Shown here: piece after piece, positions 1 to 8,297 of the stretch
Position numbering within the stretch: the stretch's first letter is position 1
Layout: the number at the start of each line of letters is the position of its first letter
DNA from: Arthrobacter sp. PAMC 25486
Lineage (GTDB): Bacteria > Actinomycetota > Actinomycetes > Actinomycetales > Micrococcaceae
Length of the DNA: 64,000 bases
NCBI RefSeq assembly: GCF_000785535.1
Contig: NZ_CP007595.1
Span: forward strand, 3,804,439 to 3,868,438
Direction: 5' to 3'
The notes under the pieces: generated by a model
The model's input: the letters and a program-made list of their open reading frames with translations, nothing else
Told to the model about the DNA's origin: nothing
Database searches by the model: none
Translations under genes and position numbers: made by a program

Positions 1-2
1 CC

Positions 3-1607
3 CAAAAACCTGACGTCAAGACAATATTCTTCAACACCTGGCAGTACTCGCAGTTTGACCTCGGCGAGAATCTCGCGATCAACATGCTAAAAGCGATCGC
101 CAACGGGCTGGAACCAAGTCAGGCGGTTCAGAAGACAGCAAAGGTCGAGAACTTGAAGCGACTGATCTTCAAGGCAGGAAGGCTCTACGCCAGTAAGACG
201 GTGCCCGCTTTTATGGACCTGGCTGGGCTGGGCCTGGTCGGTAAAGCTGTTGGTGCAGCTGTAGAGACCGCCGCGGACATGACTGACCGCACAACTCAAG
301 AGCTGGACAGCGTCGAGATCCTGTCATCTCTGCGGCACGCTTTCGCGGAAGCGGTCGAGGATTCTGGGCGAAAGCTTATTGTTTTCGTCGACGATCTGGA
401 TCGGCTGGCGCCCGGCCGTGCCATCGAGGTCATGGAGGCAATTAAAGTCTTCCTTGACGTGCCAAAATGTGTCTTCGTGCTGGCCATCGACTTTGAAGTC
501 GTGAAGCTGGGCGTACAGGAAAAATATGGGGAAACTGTATCCGATCGCAAAGCGCGGTCCTTCTTCGACAAGATCATTCAGGTGCCATTTCACATGCCAG
601 TGGCACGCTACGACATGACCAAGTTGTTTACAGTTGGTCTTGCACGAGCCAAGGTGGAAACCACACAGGCCACTTTTATGCAGTACATGGCGCTTTCGTC
701 AGCTTCTGTGGGAGCCAATCCACGGTCAACGAAACGCCTTCTGAACACTTTCCTGTTGTTGAAATCCATTCTAGAATCCGAAAAAAAGATTCCAGCTAAG
801 GGCACATCGAAGGGTCCGGCGGAGAATTACCTCCAGCTCTTTAGCGTGCTCTGCCTGCAGACAGCATTTCCGGAAGCATATTCCGCCCTTGCTGAAAATG
901 GTGGAAACGGCGATCCGGCTGATGAGCTCAGTGTGCACGGTGACTCGGACGGAAATGAACAGTTCCAGCGCTGGGGTATTCCGGAGAATGAATTGGCCTT
1001 GGTGGGCCGATTCTTCGAAGAGCTGACCAGCGTATTCACGGTCGACTCCACGTTCTCAAACGAGGCTTTCAACAGGGCGTTCAGCCAGTCATCGATCACG
1101 AGCGTGACATCAAACGATGCCTCTCCTGGCCGTTACATGCAAACCTTTGACCCAGCCGAACGCCGTCTGCGTGCCATCGAGAAGCGACCCCAAGAGCTGG
1201 TAGATCTGGCCCTGCAATTTGAAAGGGAATTCACCGCCAAGGATGACGTTTTTGCGGCGCAGACCAACCCTGTTGACTGGACCATGCGGATGGCGAAAGG
1301 CGAGCCACGTATAGGGCTGCTGACCATTCGCGCCAAGGACTTGAAGGTTGTCTTGGAATTCAAAACGCACAAGATCGATGGCGAGCAGTTAGTGCTAACA
1401 GTCAACGCCATCAAGGGCGCATTCAACAACGCTGTGGGAACGCCTGCAGAATTGCAGCTGCACCGAGACGTCCCGCAGGTTGACCTCAGACCGGCGTATA
1501 GGGGCGGCATTGTTATGGAAATTTCCAAAATTAGTACTGCGGCCCATGTGAGCCAGGTCGTCAGGGCGTTGGAAGATCACCACGATCTGGCTGCTGCCCG
1601 GATGTAA
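3..1607 (+). CDS. KAP family P-loop NTPase, N-terminus cut off by the window edge
   Basis: The frame is already open at the first base and codes for a FFNTWQYSQF segment ahead of the first in-frame ATG at 84, so the true start and the Walker A loop lie outside the window. The FNxWxY segment and the later Walker B stretch LIVFVDDLDRL (near nt 380-410) are hallmarks of KAP NTPases, which are often membrane-linked and sometimes part of phage-defence or signalling systems. A hydrophobic, Gly-rich stretch (MDLAGLGLVGKAVGAAV, nt 213-263) may be the membrane-associated insertion typical of the family. The C-terminal third (after about nt 870) matches nothing I recognise. The gene is visibly more A/T-rich and less codon-biased than its neighbours, which suggests transfer. 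The family is fairly sure; the role is unknown. Confidence 0.8.
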   Translation, partial: QKPDVKTIFFNTWQYSQFDLGENLAINMLKAIANGLEPSQAVQKTAKVENLKRLIFKAGRLYASKTVPAFMDLAGLGLVGKAVGAAVETAADMTDRTTQELDSVEILSSLRHAFAEAVEDSGRKLIVFVDDLDRLAPGRAIEVMEAIKVFLDVPKCVFVLAIDFEVVKLGVQEKYGETVSDRKARSFFDKIIQVPFHMPVARYDMTKLFTVGLARAKVETTQATFMQYMALSSASVGANPRSTKRLLNTFLLLKSILESEKKIPAKGTSKGPAENYLQLFSVLCLQTAFPEAYSALAENGGNGDPADELSVHGDSDGNEQFQRWGIPENELALVGRFFEELTSVFTVDSTFSNEAFNRAFSQSSITSVTSNDASPGRYMQTFDPAERRLRAIEKRPQELVDLALQFEREFTAKDDVFAAQTNPVDWTMRMAKGEPRIGLLTIRAKDLKVVLEFKTHKIDGEQLVLTVNAIKGAFNNAVGTPAELQLHRDVPQVDLRPAYRGGIVMEISKISTAAHVSQVVRALEDHHDLAAARM

Positions 1608-1768
1608 GCGCAGACAGGTCCGCCACGTTCATCACGCGCGTCGATTCCTGCGTGGTCCCGCCGGGCTGAGGAACACGCGATGGTCTGGCACACCGTGAGC
1701 TTGCTTTTTTGTCTGAGCCGCTGATTATGATCAAGTAGAACTTCCAGCCGTGAAAGGATGCCCCACGC

Positions 1769-2497
1769 ATGACCAACGACCCAACAGGCCGCCGAGCGGG
1801 GGCGCCGCCGCAGTTGTCGAACACTGACATTGCGATCCTGCAGGCCCTCAGGTTCCAGAAGAAACTGGACTCGGGGAACCCCATCGCGCCGGGAGAGTTC
1901 CTGTTGATTCCGCGGTACGCCATGCGCCCGGTCCGGCCCTCCATCAACCCGCAGAGTGAAAACATGATGGCGTCGGGCACCTGCCGTTTCATGACGTGGG
2001 GCGCCCCCGGCGACGGTTCCTACAACGCCTCGGGCATGCCGGTGCTGTTCACAGGCGTCGCCAACCGGCAGGGCACGGCCATGATGGCCGGTGCAGCGGC
2101 AACCACCATCGCCATGAACCTGATGAGCTCGCGCCGCGCCAAGGCGGACATGGCGCCTCGGTGGATGGACACGATTCCCCAAGGCGTGATCACCGTCAGC
2201 TCGTCCGGCTTCTACATCGAAGACCCTGTGTACGGCCTCACAACTTGGGCGTGGGGCGGCATCCAGAACATGGAATGGAAGGCTCCCTCGACCATTGAGC
2301 TCCTCATCCCGCGCCAGCAGGGCATGGACCGGGTGCTCCTCATCTCCGACTGGGCGGAGCTCATCTTCATCGCCTGGGTGCACGTCGCCTTCCCTCAGCA
2401 CCCCGGCAAATACACGTGGCCCACCCCCGACTGGGCCGACCGCGTCCGCGCCTCCCTGCGGATCGACCCCTATACGGACAGGACCCTTCGGGCTTAG
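1769..2497 (+). CDS. Hypothetical protein, 242 aa
   Basis: I do not recognise this protein. The ATG follows a GAAAGGATG-like ribosome site (nt 1752-1760), and codon use is that of a normal high-GC gene. It has no signal peptide. One hydrophobic Ala/Met-rich stretch (near residues 97-115, GTAMMAGAAATTIAMNLM) could be a single membrane segment or a buried helix. The second half is rich in Trp and aromatic residues (WAWGGIQNMEW, WVHVAF) and reads like a compact PH-like or beta-rich fold, but that is a guess. It stands alone, 160 bp after the KAP NTPase gene, and is followed by a strong hairpin at 2506-2556 that probably ends its transcript. Confidence 0.65.
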   Translation: MTNDPTGRRAGAPPQLSNTDIAILQALRFQKKLDSGNPIAPGEFLLIPRYAMRPVRPSINPQSENMMASGTCRFMTWGAPGDGSYNASGMPVLFTGVANRQGTAMMAGAAATTIAMNLMSSRRAKADMAPRWMDTIPQGVITVSSSGFYIEDPVYGLTTWAWGGIQNMEWKAPSTIELLIPRQQGMDRVLLISDWAELIFIAWVHVAFPQHPGKYTWPTPDWADRVRASLRIDPYTDRTLRA

Positions 2498-2505
2498 CGC
2501 ATGAG

Positions 2506-2556
2506 GCACGACGGCGGTAGGCGGCTCCCAGCGCAAGCCGCCTGCCGACGTCGTGC
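2506..2556. terminator. Long hairpin, GCACGACGGCGG palindrome copy 1
   Basis: A 21-bp left arm (2506-2526, starting GCACGACGGCGG) pairs with 2536-2556 (ending GACGTCGTGC) with two mismatches and a 9-nt loop. It lies just after the stop of the 1769-2497 gene. No T-run follows, so it is terminator-like rather than a classic intrinsic terminator. The outer arm recurs at 40651 and 58259. Confidence 0.6.
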
Positions 2557-2653
2557 TTTAAGGGCAGGACAAAGCCGAGCAGGATCAAAGAAGCCTTCCC
2601 CGCCGGATGCGCCTATTCTTGGTGCAATAACGGAACAACGAAAGGATGCGGCC

Positions 2654-3067
2654 ATGGCAAACACCACGTTCAGCAAAGAGGAAAAGGCGGCCATGCGGGC
2701 GGCTGCGGCCGAGGCGAAGGCAGCCAAGGCGGGCGCCGACATGGAGGCAGCGTGCCTGACCGCCATCGCCGAGATGACCGGCGCCGATAGGGAATTGGCG
2801 CAAACCCTGCACGAACTCGTCAAGGAACACACAAGCCTGGGTGCCAAGACCTGGTACGGGATGCCGGCCTACATGAACGCCGACGGCAAGGTGGTGGTGT
2901 TCTTCCAGGCCGCCGCCAAATTCAAGGTTCGGTACGCCACGATCGGCTTCCAGGAGGATGCGCAGCTCGACGACGGCACCCTCTGGCCGAACGCCTACGC
3001 CGTGACGAAGCTGGGCGCAGCCGAGACGAAGCAGTTGGTGGCGCTGCTGAAGAAGGCAGTCGGCTAA
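2654..3067 (+). CDS. DUF1801-like small cytosolic protein
   Basis: The ORF is open from 2501, but the ATG at 2654 has an AAAGGA ribosome site seven bases upstream and the protein becomes family-like only from there (MANTTFSKEEKAAM). The product is 137 aa: a charged Ala/Lys/Glu-rich helix (residues 1-35) followed by a compact domain with KTWYGMPAYMNADGKVVVFF and YATIGF, the pattern of DUF1801 proteins. Members of that group are small single-domain cytosolic proteins; some are described as iron-chaperone-like, but the role here cannot be told. No signal peptide or membrane segment is visible. The gene is monocistronic, between a hairpin and the kinase gene at 3203. Confidence 0.75.
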   Translation: MANTTFSKEEKAAMRAAAAEAKAAKAGADMEAACLTAIAEMTGADRELAQTLHELVKEHTSLGAKTWYGMPAYMNADGKVVVFFQAAAKFKVRYATIGFQEDAQLDDGTLWPNAYAVTKLGAAETKQLVALLKKAVG

Positions 3068-3202
3068 GCGGGTCTGTGTCCCGGGCTGCAGCCGTCGGGT
3101 GGCGGCACGGCCAGCGGGGTCTCGACGGGCCCGTCCGGTGGGCGTATATTTCGAATAGAGCGCCCGCCCCTTGGCGGACGGAGCTTCCATGAAGGAGCAG
3201 CC

Positions 3203-5044
3203 ATGCCGCACAACGGGCTCGGCCTCGATTCCTGGCCCCCCACAGTCACCGGGCCCCTGCTCGATCTGAGCGTGGATCTCGCCTGCGTCATCGGATTCGA
3301 CGGGCGTTTCCGGGAGGCCACCGGGGCCTGGGAAGCACTCCTTGGCTGGAGCGCCGCGGAGCTGCCCACCCTCCAGCTCACCGATCTCCTGCACGACGCC
3401 GATGCTGCCGCGGCGCTGGCGCAACTGGAGTGCGCCAGGGGAGGGATCGACGTCGTCCGTTTCCAAAACCAGGCCCAGGCCAAGGACGGGACAACCCGGT
3501 GGCTGCTGTGGACGGTGGCAGGAATGCCCGCGGACCAGGAATTTCGCGCCGTCGTCTGTGATGTGACGCCCGGACACGACGCCGAGGCGCGCGTGCTTGA
3601 GAGCGAGCGGCGCTATCAGGACCTGATTGAATCCGCCCATGACATTGTCCAAAGCATCCTGCCCGACGGGCACTTTCAGTTCGTCAACCGCGCCTGGCAT
3701 GCAGCCCTGGGCTACACGCCGGAGGAACTGCCCGGGCTGACGCTGTTCGACATTGTGGACAAGGTGGACCACGACCACTGCACCGTGTTGATTGCGCAGA
3801 TCATGAGCGGGATGTCGTTCGACCGGGTCGAGGTGACGTTTGTGGCCAAGGACGGGCACACGTTCCCGGTGGAGGGCAACGCGACGGGGCGGTTCCGTGG
3901 CGGCGAATACATGGCGACCCACACGTTCTTCCGCGACATCAGCGACCGCAAACAGGCCGAGGCGCTGACGGCCGCCTACCAAAAACAGCTGGAGGACGAG
4001 GTGGCCGAGCGGTCCGCCGCACTGGTGCAGAACGAAAAGCTGGCGACGCTGGGCCGGCTGAGCGCCGGCATGGCCCACGAGCTGAACAATCCTGCCGCCG
4101 CGGCCCGGCGCGGGGCGGCACTCCTTGAGGGTGCATTTTCCAAGGCCTGCACGGCCCTGCTCACCCTGGCCCACGCCGCCCAAAGCCCCGAAGAGGCTGC
4201 CCGTCTGGGCGAGCTGATCGGCCGTGCCGCGGTGCAGGCGCAGGACACAGACCGCCTGGACCCGCTGGACCCGCTGCGCCGCGGCGACCTAGAGGCCGAC
4301 GTTGAGGACTGGCTGGAATCGCACGGACTCAGCGATTCGTGGGACGCGGCGGATTCCCTCGTAGACCTGGGCATGGATGCCGCGAGCCTCGACGCGCTCG
4401 CCGGAACGTTTTCGCCGGACCATTTGGGGACCGCCATTACCGCACTGTCGCAGGCGCACACAGCGTACGGGCTCATCGCCCAGATCGGCCACGGTGCGGC
4501 GCGGATCTCGGCGATCGTCGCCGCGCTCAAGGACTACAGCTACATGGACCGGGCACCGGTGCAGGACGTCGACATCCATTCCGGGCTCGACGGCACCCTG
4601 GTCATGCTCGCCTCCAAACTCAAGCTCGGCATCGAGGTGCGCCGCGACTACGGGACCGGCGTGCCGCGCATCGAGACGCTGGGCAGCGAGCTGAACCAGG
4701 TCTGGACGAACCTGATCGACAACGCCGCCGACGCCATGGACGGCACCGGCAGACTCACCATCCGCACCCGGGCCGCCTCGGGTGGGGTGTGCGTGGAAAT
4801 AGCGGACGACGGCGCAGGAATCCCGCCTGAGGTGGTGGGCAAGGTCTTCGACCCTTTCTTCACCACGAAGCCTCCGGGGAAGGGGACCGGGCTGGGGCTG
4901 AACATCGTGTTCAACATGGTCCGCGGCATGGGCGGGCACATCGATGTGGCGTCCGAGCCCGGGTGCACCGTGTTCCGGGTGTGGCTACCGCTGCGGCCGC
5001 CCGACGCGGAGCCTTCGGCTGAGCGGGGGAGGCGCCATGAGTGA
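3203..5044 (+). CDS. PAS-domain sensor histidine kinase
   Basis: A 613-aa soluble kinase with no membrane segment. Two PAS domains occupy about residues 18-125 and 137-250 (the second includes LGYTPEELPG and a PAC-like end HTFFRDISDRK), followed by a short coiled coil and a His-kinase core. The H-box is LGRLSAGMAHELNNP, with His292 the likely phosphorylation site. The N-box is LNQVWTNLIDNAADAM, and the G-boxes are DDGAGIPPE and GKGTGLGLN. A long helical insert (about 305-440) separates the H-box from the ATPase part. The ATG has a GGAG site. The stop overlaps the next gene by 8 bp, so this kinase almost surely phosphorylates the receiver of the fusion protein encoded next. The lack of a membrane anchor suggests a cytoplasmic (redox, gas or metabolite) signal. 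Confidence 0.9.
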   Translation: MPHNGLGLDSWPPTVTGPLLDLSVDLACVIGFDGRFREATGAWEALLGWSAAELPTLQLTDLLHDADAAAALAQLECARGGIDVVRFQNQAQAKDGTTRWLLWTVAGMPADQEFRAVVCDVTPGHDAEARVLESERRYQDLIESAHDIVQSILPDGHFQFVNRAWHAALGYTPEELPGLTLFDIVDKVDHDHCTVLIAQIMSGMSFDRVEVTFVAKDGHTFPVEGNATGRFRGGEYMATHTFFRDISDRKQAEALTAAYQKQLEDEVAERSAALVQNEKLATLGRLSAGMAHELNNPAAAARRGAALLEGAFSKACTALLTLAHAAQSPEEAARLGELIGRAAVQAQDTDRLDPLDPLRRGDLEADVEDWLESHGLSDSWDAADSLVDLGMDAASLDALAGTFSPDHLGTAITALSQAHTAYGLIAQIGHGAARISAIVAALKDYSYMDRAPVQDVDIHSGLDGTLVMLASKLKLGIEVRRDYGTGVPRIETLGSELNQVWTNLIDNAADAMDGTGRLTIRTRAASGGVCVEIADDGAGIPPEVVGKVFDPFFTTKPPGKGTGLGLNIVFNMVRGMGGHIDVASEPGCTVFRVWLPLRPPDAEPSAERGRRHE

Positions 5045-6731
5045 GGGCGCTTCGCCTGAAGCTGCGCCTGAAACAGTGCCTGAAGCTGCGCCTGCGCGGC
5101 CGGTGATTCTCGCCGTCGACGACGATCCTGCCGTGCTCAGCGCCGTCCGGGGCGATCTTCGCAGCCGGTACGGTCGCCACTACCGGGTGCTTACAGCGTC
5201 CGGCGGCGGTGAGGCCATCGAGACGCTCGACCGGTTGAAACTGCGAGGTGACCCGGTCGCCGTCGTCATTTCAGACCAGCGCATGCCGGAGGTCACCGGC
5301 ACCGAGGTGCTCACCGCGGCCCTGAAGCTGTTTGCTGAGGTGCGCACCGTGCTACTCACCGCGTACGCCGACACCGAGGTGGCCATCGGCGCCATCAATG
5401 ACCTGCACCTTGACTACTACATTCTGAAGCCGTGGGATCCGCCGGAGGAGCGGCTCTTCCCCGTTATTGACGACCTGCTCGGTGACTGGCACGCGCATAA
5501 CCAGCCGAGCTACACGGTGACCCGGGTGGTGAGCAGTCGGTGGTCGGCGCGCACGCACGAGATCCGCGATTTTCTGCAGCGCAACCAGATCCCCATGCAG
5601 TGGTTCGACGTCGATGTCAGCGAGGAAGGCCGGGCCCTGTGGGACGCTGCGGAGGATGATGGCCTGCCACTTGTCATCACCCCGGATGGCACCGCTTTAC
5701 ACGCCCCCGACGTTTCCTCTTTGGCTGCGGCGCTGGGCCACAAAACCCACGCGGACGCCGAATCATTTGACCTGGCGATCATCGGGGCGGGGCCCGCGGG
5801 GCTTGCTGCCGCGGTGTATGGGGCGAGCGAGGGGCTGCGCACTGTATGTGTTGAGGCCCTCGTGGCGGGTGGCCAGGCCGGCCAGTCCTCACGGATTGAG
5901 AATTATTTGGGGTTTCCCGCCGGCATCTCCGGCACGGACCTGGCCCGCCGGGCGGTGACGCAGGCGCGCCGGTTCAAGGTTGACGTGCTGGCACCCACCT
6001 CCGCTGCGGGTCTGGACCTGACCGGCCCCTATCCGCGCGTGGAACTGGCCGACGGATCTGCCATCAGCGCCGGTGCCCTGATCCTGGCCTGCGGTGTCGC
6101 ATATCGCAGCCTGTCCGTACCCGGCAGTGCCGAGCTGGAGGGGCGAGGAGTGTTCTACGGGGCGTCGCTGAGTGAGCGGGACACTGTGGCTGGTGAAGAC
6201 ATTGTGGTGGTGGGCGGCGCGAATTCCGCCGGCCAGGCTGCCGTGTACTTTTCCGAATACGCCCGTTCCGTGACGATCCTGTGCCGGGCTGCTTCGCTTG
6301 GGGCGAAGATGTCCGCTTACCTTGTGGACCAGATTGCCGCCCGGCCCAACATCGCCGTCCGCTGCGGGGCGTCGATTGATTCGGTTACTGGGACGGAGAA
6401 GCTTGAGGCCGTGGCGATCCGGGATGGCTCCGGCCCGGAATCCGTGGCCGCCTCCGCGCTGTTTGTGTTCATCGGAGCCTCCCCGCACACAAACTGGCTG
6501 CCGCCGCAGATCTCCCGCGACGACCGCGGCTTCATCCTCACCGGGCCCGCCTTGGGAGACTTGCGGCACCGCACAGCCGGCGGCGACCGGGACCCATTCC
6601 TCTACGAGACGAGTGCCCCGGGAGTGTTTGCCGTGGGCGACGTGCGCTCCGGGTCGATGAAACGTGTTGCCTCCGCTGTCGGTGAGGGCTCCGTGGCGGT
6701 CCAGTTTGTGCACCAGGTGCTGCGCAGCTGA
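5037..6731 (+). CDS. Response regulator fused to thioredoxin-reductase-like FAD/NAD(P) oxidoreductase
   Basis: Start taken at ATG 5037, which overlaps the kinase stop by 8 bp; an upstream in-frame ATG at 4944 lies inside the kinase. The 564-aa product has three parts. Residues 22-150 are a receiver (acidic DDD 28-30, phospho-acceptor Asp80 in ISDQRMP, Lys131). Residues 160-235 are a thioredoxin-like segment without cysteines (SSRWSARTHEIRDFLQ). Residues 245-564 are a TrxB-type flavoprotein with GAGPAG at 250-255, a second dinucleotide fold (VVGGANSAG) and a C-terminal VFAVGDVRSG. The CxxC pair that makes a true thioredoxin reductase is absent, so it cannot reduce thioredoxin in the usual way. 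Fusions of this layout are known in actinobacteria and other phyla. The partner kinase is encoded just upstream; the output reaction is unknown. Confidence 0.88.
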   Translation: MSEGASPEAAPETVPEAAPARPVILAVDDDPAVLSAVRGDLRSRYGRHYRVLTASGGGEAIETLDRLKLRGDPVAVVISDQRMPEVTGTEVLTAALKLFAEVRTVLLTAYADTEVAIGAINDLHLDYYILKPWDPPEERLFPVIDDLLGDWHAHNQPSYTVTRVVSSRWSARTHEIRDFLQRNQIPMQWFDVDVSEEGRALWDAAEDDGLPLVITPDGTALHAPDVSSLAAALGHKTHADAESFDLAIIGAGPAGLAAAVYGASEGLRTVCVEALVAGGQAGQSSRIENYLGFPAGISGTDLARRAVTQARRFKVDVLAPTSAAGLDLTGPYPRVELADGSAISAGALILACGVAYRSLSVPGSAELEGRGVFYGASLSERDTVAGEDIVVVGGANSAGQAAVYFSEYARSVTILCRAASLGAKMSAYLVDQIAARPNIAVRCGASIDSVTGTEKLEAVAIRDGSGPESVAASALFVFIGASPHTNWLPPQISRDDRGFILTGPALGDLRHRTAGGDRDPFLYETSAPGVFAVGDVRSGSMKRVASAVGEGSVAVQFVHQVLRS

Positions 6732-6787
6732 CGGGGCAGTGGCGTGGGGTTGCCGTTGAAGACGGACCGGCCAAGAATGGAAGAACC

Positions 6788-6946
6788 ATGAGCGAGCCAA
6801 CTGAGAGCTGCAGCCGATAGGACGGTGCTGACTACCTGAGTGATGCTGCCGGGTACCTTGCCGCCGTCTTGGGGGATCGCGATGAACCTGATCTGATTGC
6901 GCATGCGCTCAACACCATCGCCCGCTCCGGATACCTGCGCCAGTAA
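6788..6946 (+). pseudogene. Broken HigA-like addiction-module antidote gene
   Basis: From ATG 6788 the frame reads ten codons, hits TAG at 6818-6820, and then continues in the same frame to TAA at 6944 as DGADYLSDAAGYLAAVL and DEPDLIAHALNTIARSG. This resembles the start of putative addiction-module antidotes (family pattern W-D-x-A-x-Y-L...AYL...ALGDIARARG). The stop sits where the family has Trp, so a TGG to TAG change would explain it. The C-terminal half, which carries the HTH, is missing. No toxin gene is next to it. I see the frame and stop directly; the family call rests on recall of the consensus. Confidence 0.6.
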
Positions 6947-6959
6947 AGTGATCCCGCCT

Positions 6960-7207
6960 CTACTTTGGCCGATACCACCATAATTCCAACTGGATGTTGT
7001 CCGGATCGCGGAACACGAGGGCTGCGCCGATGGCCGTGTCCTCAGCCGGGGAGTGGGCCATGCCCCGGTCTGAAAGTTCCCGCTGCCACGCCTGAAGGGC
7101 GGCCCAGCGGATCTGGAGCCCGTCGTTGCCGCCTTGGACAAGGACCCTGCCGGCTCCGTGGACGGGGGTGAGGGACCAGCGGAACCAGCCGTCCGACGTC
7201 GAGCCTC
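6960..7207 (-). pseudogene. Remnant of a VOC (glyoxalase/bleomycin-resistance) protein
   Basis: Reading the minus strand into TAG at 6960-6962 gives a C-terminal segment DGWFRWSLTPVHGAGRVLV, QRELSDRGMAHSP and then LVFRDPDNIQLELWWYRP, the usual ending of a vicinal-oxygen-chelate domain (F-x-D-P-D-N-I-x-L-E). Upstream the frame meets a TGA near 7205, and the other two frames carry short plausible pieces, so the N-terminal half looks frameshifted or lost. No start codon or ribosome site fits. It lies in a 3-kb patch of decayed genes. Confidence 0.5.
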
Positions 7208-7348
7208 AACAAGTTCGCCAGGACCTGGCCGCCGTGTCCGCCCACAAGTAGAGACAGCGGGACTGCCGGGCAGGTACTGGCAGCCCCGTCCTCGGCAAGG
7301 GCCCGCCGAGTACTGCTGAAGGCATGGATCCACGTTAATAAATCAGGG

Positions 7349-7967
7349 CGTTCCTCACCTCCCGCCGGGGAAGATCACCCCGGCCCAGGCCAAGCTGCCC
7401 GCCTACGGTGACAACCAGCGGGTTGCCGGGTTGCATCGCAAGGAACGGGCAATGCTCGCGGGCGTGAGCGTCGACTATTACACGAAGCGGGAACGCGGAA
7501 ACTTCGGCAGCGTCTCGAAGAGCGTCCTGTACGCGCTGGCCCAGGCACTGCAACTGAATGAGCCTGAGCGGGAGCACCTCTCCCACCTGGCCGCCCGCAC
7601 CGGGACGATCAAACCCGGACGGCGCCGCGCACCCCAACAGACTGTGCGTCAGTCGGTGCAGCGGGTTGTTGACGGGCTGAGCGATGCGCCGGCGTGTGTG
7701 CGCAACAACAGCCGGGAATTCTCCTCCCTCTGGGTAGCCCACGACGTCCGCTACCATGACACCGGCTCCAAAACGCTGCACCACCCGGAGGTGGGCGACC
7801 TGGAACTAACCTTTGAAGTGATGGATTTGCCGGTAGGGGGGCAGTCACGGATTGTGTACGGTGCCGAGCCCGGGTTCTCAACGGAAGAAGCCCTGCGCCT
7901 GCTCTCCATCGGGGCCGCCACCAACGAGCAGCAGGCCCGGGTGGAAGCTGCGGAGCTCAACTCCTGA
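7349..7967 (+). pseudogene. Decayed MmyB-type helix-turn-helix regulator with internal deletion
   Basis: The frame ending at 7967 carries the N-terminal HTH of MmyB-like XRE regulators (ITPAQAKLPAYGDNQRVAGL, then MLAGVSVDYYTKRERGN) and the very C-terminal part of the ligand-binding domain (SSLWVAHDVRYHDTG, HHPEVGDLELTFEVMDLP). The first TTG usable as start, 7431, lies inside the HTH. The missing beginning (FLTSRRG) is in another frame, which points to a frameshift near 7370. Between ACVRNN and SREFSSLW about 80-90 residues of the family's MmyB domain are missing, so a second, in-frame deletion has occurred near nt 7710. Full-length relatives are about 280 aa. Probably non-functional. Confidence 0.65.
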
Positions 7968-8297
7968 CGCTGGTCGCCATGCGCCATGCGCCTTGCCCAT
8001 GGCGGGAGGGGCACATAACTTGGGTGGCTTTGCTTTATGTGCATGATGTGACGGCTGCAAGTGAGCATGTGCACAGTAGACTTTTGACATGCTCCTGCGG
8101 GCCAGCTGCGGTGGCGCAGCACGTACACTGACGCCATGCTGTGTCTGGCCGTTGCGCATAACCCGGCCTGCTTTCCGCATGCGCCGCGCCCGCGCTGACC
8201 TTGGGTGCAGCCTATGGAAACCATCAGAGGTGTGCGGCGGGCTCAATCTGCAAAAGTTTTCGACTGGCTCACTCAGGGGTCGAAGCGCCAGGTCAAA
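7968..8297. other. Intergenic stretch, no gene seen
   Basis: 330 bp between the decayed regulator and the convergent HAD gene. It holds a small inverted repeat, GCACATAA at 8011-8018 and TTATGTGC at 8035-8042, and several short ORFs with no ribosome site or family likeness. It may contain debris of another lost gene. Confidence 0.5.

Noticed and set aside
2585..4183. 532-codon minus-strand ORF
   Set aside because: It lies antisense to the DUF1801-like and PAS kinase genes, has no family-like segments and no ribosome site; it is a by-product of high GC.
6602..7333. 243-codon minus-strand ORF
   Set aside because: It covers the end of the response-regulator fusion antisense; only another frame in 6960-7207 carries the VOC-like remnant.
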